DNA of 9,977 nucleotides, taken from contig URQU01000062.1 in NCBI GenBank assembly GCA_900550055.1, forward strand, positions 1 to 9,977, given 5' to 3'. The position numbers and the translations under genes were made by a program. The stretch comes from an uncultured Coriobacteriaceae bacterium (GTDB lineage: Bacteria; Actinomycetota; Coriobacteriia; Coriobacteriales; Eggerthellaceae). Shown one piece after another: positions 4,825 to 9,977 of the stretch (position 1 is its first letter; each line of letters begins with the position of its first letter). The notes under the pieces are model-generated. The model was not told the origin of the DNA and did no database searches. It saw nothing but the letters and a program-made list of their open reading frames with translations.

Positions 4825-6582
4825 TTACAGTTGCCAGGTTTCGGTTTCCCTTTGCAGGGCCACCATCCGGGCGAATTCGCCGCCGCGTGCTTTCAGTTGC
4901 TCGGGCGATCCTTGTTCGGCCACTTGACCGTCTTTGAGGACGACCACCTTGTCGGCGGCTTCGACCGTACGCATACGGTGCGCGATCACGATAACCGTTT
5001 TGCCTGCTAGCAGCCTTGAGAGGGCCGACTGCACCTTGGTTTCGTTCTCCACGTCAAGCGAAGCCGTCGCCTCGTCGAGCAGTACGATGGGCGCGTTCTT
5101 CAACAGCGCGCGGGCAATCGAGATTCGCTGGCGCTCGCCGCCGGAGAGCTTGGAGCCGTTCTCGCCGATCTTCGTGTCGTACCCCTGCGGCATGCGGCTA
5201 ACGAACTCGTCGCAGTTCGCTGCGCGCGCGGCGGCCAGAGCCTCGGCGTCGGTGGCGTCGCGGCGGCCAAGGCGGATGTTGCCCATCACCGTGTCGTCGA
5301 ACAGCAGCACATCCTGGAACACGATGGCGTAATCACGCAGCAGCGTTTCGGGGTCCACCGCGGACACGTCGACACCGCCCACGCGCACCGTGCCGCCCGT
5401 GGCGTCCCAAAACCGCGCGGCCAGGCGCGCGCAGGTGGACTTGCCCGAGCCCGACGGCCCCACAAGCGCCGTCACCTGGCCTTCCCGCGCCGTGAAACTC
5501 ACGTCGGCCAGCACTCGCTCCCCCGCTCGCCCGTCGTCGCCGGCGCCATAGGAAAACGCCACGTGATCGAACTCGATGTCGTGGCCCGCCGGCGCGAACT
5601 CGGTCGCACCCGAGGCCATGGGCTCCTCCATGATCGAGCGCATGCGCGCCGCCGACGTCTCGGAGGCGAACAGCTCGCTGACCAGCGCAAGCGCCTGGTC
5701 GAACGGGGCGTAGATGCGCGATATCATCAGCAAGTACGCAAACATGACCATGAAATCGATTTGACCTGCGGCGATAAGGCTTGCACCCGCAATGAGCGTG
5801 GTGGCAATGCCCAGGCGCAGGATCGCGTACGCCGTGTTCACCAGCAGGCCGTTGGTCAGCTCGCCCTTCGCGCATTCGCGCTCGGTGGCGTCGATTGTGG
5901 CGTTCAGGCCGGCCAGGTAGTGCCGTTCCTGATTGGTGGCGCGAATCTCGCGCACGCAGTCGAGCGTCTCTTGGATGCCCTGCGTCACCTTCAGCTTCGC
6001 CATCCTATTGCGCTCGAACACCGGCTTCATCGGCTTGCGCGTGGCGAACAACAGGGCAAAAGCCACCGGAACGCTCCAAAACGCGGCGATCGACAGTTGC
6101 CAGCAGAAGAACAGCGAGCCCACGAACACGATGGATGTCGAGATCACGGCGCCCCACAGCTCGCCGAGCACATGGCTGTAGGCGTGCTCCATGACCTGCA
6201 CGTCGCCCATGATGGTTTCGGTCAAATCCGCCAAGTCGCGCCGCCCGAAAAACGACAGCGGCAGTTTGCGCAGGCGCTCGGCGATCTCGATGCGCTGATT
6301 GCCGCATTCCTCGTAGTAAATGCAGTAGGAGTAGTAATACTGCTGCCAATTGGACAGCAGCAGCGCCGCGAAGAACACCGCAAGGCCTATGGCGAACGGC
6401 ACTGCGCCCGGCAGATCGGCGCCTTCGCTCAGGTGCTTCACGAACCCGTCCATCACCTGGAACAGAAACGCCATGCCGGCCATGGTGACCAGGTTCGTGA
6501 TGCACGTCCAGAACACGCCGCGCTTCACGCCCGAGATGCCCTTATCCGAAAGGAAGTACTTCTTCTTAAACGAGGCGAACAT
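4825..6582 (-). CDS. ABC transporter permease-ATPase, second half of heterodimer (IrtB/YbtQ-like)
   Basis: A 585-residue type IV (exporter-fold) half-transporter. Six hydrophobic helices lie within residues about 20-300, followed by a nucleotide-binding domain from about 335: Walker A GPSGSGKS (375-382), Q-loop Gln423, signature LSGGE (479-483), Walker B IVLLDE (499-504), D-loop ASLDVENE and switch His535. All catalytic residues are intact. The ASLDVENE D-loop is of the type I associate with IrtB/YbtQ proteins, partners in ABC pairs that import metal-siderophores in spite of an exporter fold; multidrug MdlB/MsbA-like exporters are the alternative. The ATG at 6582 overlaps the stop of the upstream ABC gene by one base (TGATG), and GGAGG sits 9 nt ahead of it inside that gene, so the two are translationally coupled and should form a heterodimer. 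Confidence 0.92.
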   Translation of the reverse strand: MFASFKKKYFLSDKGISGVKRGVFWTCITNLVTMAGMAFLFQVMDGFVKHLSEGADLPGAVPFAIGLAVFFAALLLSNWQQYYYSYCIYYEECGNQRIEIAERLRKLPLSFFGRRDLADLTETIMGDVQVMEHAYSHVLGELWGAVISTSIVFVGSLFFCWQLSIAAFWSVPVAFALLFATRKPMKPVFERNRMAKLKVTQGIQETLDCVREIRATNQERHYLAGLNATIDATERECAKGELTNGLLVNTAYAILRLGIATTLIAGASLIAAGQIDFMVMFAYLLMISRIYAPFDQALALVSELFASETSAARMRSIMEEPMASGATEFAPAGHDIEFDHVAFSYGAGDDGRAGERVLADVSFTAREGQVTALVGPSGSGKSTCARLAARFWDATGGTVRVGGVDVSAVDPETLLRDYAIVFQDVLLFDDTVMGNIRLGRRDATDAEALAAARAANCDEFVSRMPQGYDTKIGENGSKLSGGERQRISIARALLKNAPIVLLDEATASLDVENETKVQSALSRLLAGKTVIVIAHRMRTVEAADKVVVLKDGQVAEQGSPEQLKARGGEFARMVALQRETETWQL

Positions 6583-8585
6583 CAGGCCTCACCTCCCTTC
6601 ATAGCGGGCGCTTCCGTCTGCGCACCTGCGATTTTCCAGCTTGCGGCCTGCTCGTAGTCGGCCCACATGGAGGCATACAGCCCGCCGGCTTCGACCAACT
6701 CGGCGTGTGTGCCGCGTTCGGCCACGCGGCCTTGATCGAGCACCACGATCTGGTCGGCTCCCACCACCGTCGAGAGCCGGTGGGCGATCATGATCACCGT
6801 GCGATTCTCGGCCAGCTTCGCGAACGCGCGTTGGATGAGGGCCTCGTTTTCGGGATCGGCAAACGCCGTGGCCTCGTCGAGCACCACGATAGGCGCATCC
6901 TTAAGGATCGCGCGCGCAAGGGCGACACGCTGCACCTCGCCACCCGACAGGTACGCCCCGCCGGCGCCCAGGTGCGTGTCGAGGCCCTGCGGCAGCTTCG
7001 CCACGATGTCGTCGCATTGCGCGGCGCGCAGCGCGGCCAGCACCTGCTCGCGCGTGGCATCGGGCCTGGCTGCGCGCACGTTTTCCCCGAGCGTGCCGCT
7101 GAACAGCCGGTTGGTTTGGAAGACGAACGCGATCTTGTCCATAAGCTCATGCGGGTCGGTATCGCGCACGTCCACGCCGCCGACGAGCACACGCCCGGCG
7201 GTTGCGTCCCAAAAGCGCGGGACCAGGCTTGCGCACGTCGACTTGCCGCCGCCCGACGGCCCCACGAGCGCGAGGGTCGTGCCCGCGGGGACCTCGAAAC
7301 TCACGTCGTCAAGCGCGTTGGTTTCGGTGCCCTCATAGGCGAACGATACGTGCTCGAAGCGCACGTCGCCGCCTTCGATAGGACGCGGGTTCGCGGGGAC
7401 CTCAAGCGGCTTCGCCTCCAGGATCGCGCGCACGCGACCAAGGGAATCGCCCGCCATCTGCGACGCTTCGCTCATGAACATGAGCTTCGCCATGGCCGTG
7501 GGGATGACCGCCGAGAAGATGGCGTAGAAGGCGAAATCGGCAACGAAGCTCGCGAAATCCGCTTCGCCAGGCGCCAGGATAAGCGCCACGGGAAGCAGGA
7601 ACACCACCAGGCCGTTAAGCACCGACAGCTGAAAGACCTGCGGTTTTCGGCAGAACGTGCCCGCGTAGTCCTGCGCCATGCGCGCGTAGTCGGCGATGGC
7701 GTCGTGGAACGCCTTGAAGGAGTACACCGTTTGCTGGAACACCTTCACCACGGGGATGCCGCGCACGTATTCGGTGCCGGTTTCGTTCATGCGCACAAGT
7801 GCCCCCATGTAGCTTTTCATGAACTCCATGCCCTTGCCGGACATCATGGTCATGAGGCAGCAGATCGAGATCACGATCGGGACCAGGCACGCAAGGCCAA
7901 GGCGCCAATCGAAGGCGAACAGCAGCGCGAGCATGCCGATCACCATGGCGATCGAGCCCGCCGTATCGGGCAGCACGTGCGCGAGCAGCGATTCGGTGCT
8001 GGCCGCGCAGCCGTCGATCACGCGGCGCAGCTCGCCGGTGGCGTGGGCGTCGAAGTAACCGAGCGGCAAGCGCATGAGGTGCTCGGTGGTTTGCTTGCGC
8101 ATGTTCGACGCCGTGCGGAACGCGGCCAAGTGCGTGCACATGAGCGCAAGGAAATAGGCCACAATCGAGGCGACCGCGCCGCCGATGGCCCACCAGCCGT
8201 AAGCGGCGATCCCTTGTGCAGCCTGCCAGTTCGGCGCGACTTCGATGAGGTTGCGCGCGACAAGCCAGATGCACACGTAGGGCACGAACCCGAGCAGCTG
8301 CGATACGGCGCTGAGCGCCAAACCGAGGTACGTGAGCGGCTTTCTGCTGCCCGCGAAGTCGAGGAGCTCGGCGATATCGTTGCGTTTGGGGGTGGGAGTG
8401 GTTGCTGGCGGGTCGACGGCGTTGGCAGCGGTTGCCGCGGGGGTTGCGTGGGCTGCGGCTTCGACGGCGCCGACGTCGCCCGTTGGCGAGCAGGACGTTT
8501 GCCCGGCGGGCGCCGCGGCGGTGGGCAGGTCGGTCGCTTCGCCGGCGTTTTGGCAAGGTGTTGGGCGTGGTTCTTCTTCGGCCAT
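6582..8585 (-). CDS. ABC transporter permease-ATPase, first half of heterodimer (IrtA/YbtP-like)
   Basis: A 667-residue half-transporter. Residues 1-67 are a disordered-looking Ala/Pro/Thr-rich extension; membrane helices follow within about 83-370, and the ATPase domain begins near 407. Walker A is GPSGGGKST (442-450), Q-loop Gln490, signature LSGGE (546-550), Walker B IVVLDE (566-571) and switch His602, all intact. The D-loop reads AFADPENE in place of the usual ASALD; this variant is familiar from YbtP/YbtQ and IrtA-type transporters linked to siderophore-metal uptake. The sequence has no siderophore-interacting oxidoreductase domain, which mycobacterial IrtA carries. The ATG at 8585 is supported by AAGGA 7-8 nt upstream, and there is no internal Met before the membrane domain, so the extension is likely translated. 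First gene of the operon; the AraC regulator diverges 170 bases away. Confidence 0.92.
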   Translation of the reverse strand: MAEEEPRPTPCQNAGEATDLPTAAAPAGQTSCSPTGDVGAVEAAAHATPAATAANAVDPPATTPTPKRNDIAELLDFAGSRKPLTYLGLALSAVSQLLGFVPYVCIWLVARNLIEVAPNWQAAQGIAAYGWWAIGGAVASIVAYFLALMCTHLAAFRTASNMRKQTTEHLMRLPLGYFDAHATGELRRVIDGCAASTESLLAHVLPDTAGSIAMVIGMLALLFAFDWRLGLACLVPIVISICCLMTMMSGKGMEFMKSYMGALVRMNETGTEYVRGIPVVKVFQQTVYSFKAFHDAIADYARMAQDYAGTFCRKPQVFQLSVLNGLVVFLLPVALILAPGEADFASFVADFAFYAIFSAVIPTAMAKLMFMSEASQMAGDSLGRVRAILEAKPLEVPANPRPIEGGDVRFEHVSFAYEGTETNALDDVSFEVPAGTTLALVGPSGGGKSTCASLVPRFWDATAGRVLVGGVDVRDTDPHELMDKIAFVFQTNRLFSGTLGENVRAARPDATREQVLAALRAAQCDDIVAKLPQGLDTHLGAGGAYLSGGEVQRVALARAILKDAPIVVLDEATAFADPENEALIQRAFAKLAENRTVIMIAHRLSTVVGADQIVVLDQGRVAERGTHAELVEAGGLYASMWADYEQAASWKIAGAQTEAPAMKGGEA

Positions 8586-8755
8586 GGTTGTTCCTTCCCT
8601 ATTTGGGCTTTTGCGCGACGCGTCGTTTTGGGCGCTTGGCTGGCGCGGAATGCTTCTTGCTGGTTACCTTCGCGTAACTTATCATGCAAGGAAGCCTAGG
8701 CAAACATTTCCGCTAAGCGCGTACACGAAACCGAAACAACGAGAGACGAATCCGA
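8586..8755. promoter_or_regulatory. Divergent control region between ABC operon and AraC gene
   Basis: These 170 bases must carry both promoters. Besides the plus-strand promoter at 8657-8685 there is a dyad GTTAC/GTAAC (8663-8667 and 8674-8678) lying in its spacer, a plausible site for the AraC-family protein. GACGCGTC (about 8613-8620) is a second short palindrome nearer to the ABC start. On the minus strand TTGCAT (8682-8687) could be a -35 box, but the 17-bp-spaced -10 (TAACCA) is poor, as expected for an activator-dependent promoter. Confidence 0.45.
8657..8685 (+). promoter_or_regulatory. Promoter of the AraC-family gene
   Basis: TTGCTG (8657-8662) and TATCAT (8680-8685) are separated by exactly 17 bp, predicting a start near 8692 and a leader of about 64 nt. 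The spacer contains the GTTAC/GTAAC dyad, so the regulator could repress its own gene from there. Confidence 0.5.
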
Positions 8756-9742
8756 ATGACCAACGCTTCCGCCTACAACGCCATCCCGCGCGCGGTTCGC
8801 TCGCTTTACGAACCGCAGCTCGAGCAGTTCGGGATCGTCATCCGCCGCAACGGCGAAGGCTGGTCGGGCACGGGTCGGAGCGCGTGGGGCCGCGGGTCGG
8901 CGTGGGGCATGCCCGTTGGGGATTTCTGCATCGTGTTCAGCCACGATGTGTATATGGAGCGAGATATGGCGCTGGTCGAGTCGCCCGAGAGCGCGTATGC
9001 GTGCGTATGCATGGTGTCGGAGGATACCAAGGCAACCATGCCACGGATGATCGACCGGCCGCGGGCGTTGCTCGACGGGTCGCTGTACTCGTTTGTGCAG
9101 CCCGCGGGCTCGTTTTCCGGCACGCTGCACCGAGGCGGCCTGTATTCGTCGCGCTGCATCTGCTTTCTGCCGCAGTATTTCGAGGAGCTCGATCGGCGCT
9201 GGCCGGGCGCGTTCTCGGGCATGTTCGAGCGGTTCGGGGGCACGTGGAACGAGGCGCAATCGCGCATCATCATGTCGGCGCTGCTGGGGACCGGGCCGCA
9301 ATACCGCCCGGGTTCGGCGCTGCTTATGCAGGCGCGCGTCGAGCAGATGGTGGCCGCGCTGGCCGCATCGTGCGCCGGCGACGATGCCGCACGTTGCGGC
9401 GCTTCGGCGCATGAGCGGTCCGGACTTGCCCTTGAGGCGCAGGCAGCCATCGAGCGCATGCTCGACGAGGGACGCGCGCCCGGCCTCAACGAGCTTGCGA
9501 GCATGCTGTTCGTGAGCCGTTCGCACCTGTGCTCGGCGTTCTCGCGCGAGACGGGGCAAAGCATCGGGCGATACGCCAAAGCACGCCGAATCGAGCGCGC
9601 GAAAACCCTGCTCGCAAGCGGAAATTCGATCGCATATGTGGCGTCGCGCCTGGGCTGGCCACGACCTTCGGCGTTCTCGCAGGCGTTCAAGCAAGCAACC
9701 GGAACCTCCCCAACCGAATGGCGTGATGCGCACGAAAGGTGA
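8756..9742 (+). CDS. AraC-family transcriptional regulator
   Basis: A 328-residue regulator with a C-terminal AraC/XylS DNA-binding domain at about 224-325. The first helix-turn-helix covers LNELASMLFVSRSHLCSAFS (244-263); the second covers SIAYVASRLGWPRPSAFSQA (about 291-310) and is followed by the typical FKQATGTSPTEWR ending. The usual GF(S)xxSxF of the second recognition helix appears as GWPRPSAF, a modest variant. The N-terminal 200 residues are unlike the classical arabinose-binding cupin and are Trp/Gly-rich near 34-52; the ligand is unknown. It is divergent from the two-gene ABC operon, the same arrangement as YbtA with ybtPQ, so control of that operon is the natural inference. The start at 8756 has only a weak purine-rich ribosome site (GAGAGACGA), but no better in-frame start is visible. 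Confidence 0.9.
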   Translation: MTNASAYNAIPRAVRSLYEPQLEQFGIVIRRNGEGWSGTGRSAWGRGSAWGMPVGDFCIVFSHDVYMERDMALVESPESAYACVCMVSEDTKATMPRMIDRPRALLDGSLYSFVQPAGSFSGTLHRGGLYSSRCICFLPQYFEELDRRWPGAFSGMFERFGGTWNEAQSRIIMSALLGTGPQYRPGSALLMQARVEQMVAALAASCAGDDAARCGASAHERSGLALEAQAAIERMLDEGRAPGLNELASMLFVSRSHLCSAFSRETGQSIGRYAKARRIERAKTLLASGNSIAYVASRLGWPRPSAFSQAFKQATGTSPTEWRDAHER

Positions 9743-9950
9743 CTGGGGGCAGGATGGAGACGCTGGAGGAATCGAGCGACGCGGAAGCAGGCGACGTGCT
9801 TGCATGCGCGAACGCACCTCCGTCCCCTGTTCATTTGGGCATCCCGTGCGAGCGCGGCCTTCCTCTGTTTGCATTCATGCTTGCCTGTCAATCTGCAACG
9901 ATTTGGGCCTATTTTCCCCACGCGCCGCGCGGAATCGGCAGGGTTTCGGA
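9743..9950. other. Gene-free 3' flank of the AraC gene
   Basis: I see no gene or clear terminator after the AraC stop. The stretch carries a complete copy of the short dispersed repeat (9808-9834) and leads into the third inverted-repeat element. Confidence 0.5.
9808..9834. repeat. Short dispersed repeat, copy 3
   Basis: GCGAACGCACCTCCGTCCCC followed by TGTTCAT; 17 bases (9817-9833) are identical to the copy at 4171-4187 and the left part matches that at 4665-4683. Confidence 0.6.
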
Positions 9951-9977
9951 GAGTTGCCGCCAAAAAACGCGCGAGTG
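9951..9977. repeat. Inverted-repeat element, copy 3, left arm cut by the window edge
   Basis: The core GTTGCCGCCAAAAAACGCGC followed by GAGTG (9953-9977) matches the left arms of the elements at 3028 and 4361. The preceding GGGTTTCGGAGA (9941-9952) also matches GGGTCTCGGGGA before copy 2. The rest of the element lies beyond the window. Confidence 0.65.

Noticed and set aside
5563..6657. A 364-codon plus-strand open frame opposite the second ABC gene
   Set aside because: Composition (His/Gln/Arg-rich) and lack of motifs mark it as an antisense shadow of the ABC gene.
6705..8699. A 664-codon plus-strand open frame opposite the first ABC gene
   Set aside because: It mirrors a well-supported gene, is rich in His/Arg/Ala with no domain motif, and exists because high third-position GC suppresses stops on the opposite strand.
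8696..9963. Minus-strand open frames of 392 and 385 codons opposite the AraC gene
   Set aside because: Arg/Ser/Pro/Cys-rich shadow translations with no ribosome site or motif; the AraC domain on the plus strand is unambiguous.

Overview
The window is high-GC bacterial chromosomal DNA with short accessory-looking stretches. The codon bias (strong G/C in third positions), the C-terminus of what looks like a DUF5692 membrane protein at the left edge, and the repeat-rich spacers are what I would expect from an Eggerthellaceae actinomycete (Coriobacteriia; Eggerthella, Gordonibacter, Adlercreutzia or a relative). This is inferred from gene content and composition; there is no rRNA or marker gene to prove it.

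Layout. (1) Bases 1-333, plus strand: 3' end of a multi-spanning membrane protein, closed by a strong hairpin at 392-426 that also serves the convergent gene. (2) Bases 543-2458, minus strand: three small genes read right to left: a DUF1413-like 75-aa protein, a 152-aa protein with a ribbon-helix-helix-like segment and a C-terminal coiled coil, and a PPP-family metallophosphatase. A promoter upstream of the first gene has its -35 box inside a perfect 12-bp inverted repeat, a good candidate operator. (3) Bases 2459-4824: mostly non-coding and repeat-rich, holding one minus-strand LysE/ArgO-type amino-acid exporter gene (3330-3944). The exporter is bracketed by two related ~215-bp inverted-repeat elements (3016-3230 and 4349-4562); a third copy begins at 9951 and runs off the right edge. 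The gap also carries GC-rich tandem repeats, a triplicated 10-bp motif, a short dispersed repeat and several hairpins. (4) Bases 4825-8585, minus strand: two overlapping genes for the halves of a heterodimeric ABC exporter-fold transporter. (5) Bases 8756-9742, plus strand: an AraC-family regulator divergent from the ABC pair.

How the genes fit together: the divergent AraC regulator and the two fused permease-ATPase genes have the layout of the Yersinia ybtA-ybtP-ybtQ block, and the D-loop types of the two ATPases (ADPENE in one, ASLDVENE in the other) resemble the YbtP/YbtQ and IrtA/IrtB class, which import metal-siderophore complexes despite an exporter fold. Metallophore or small-molecule uptake under AraC control is therefore a reasonable hypothesis, though multidrug export cannot be excluded from sequence alone. 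The three-gene minus-strand cluster at 543-2458 has no assignable pathway. The most distinctive non-coding feature is the inverted-repeat element family.
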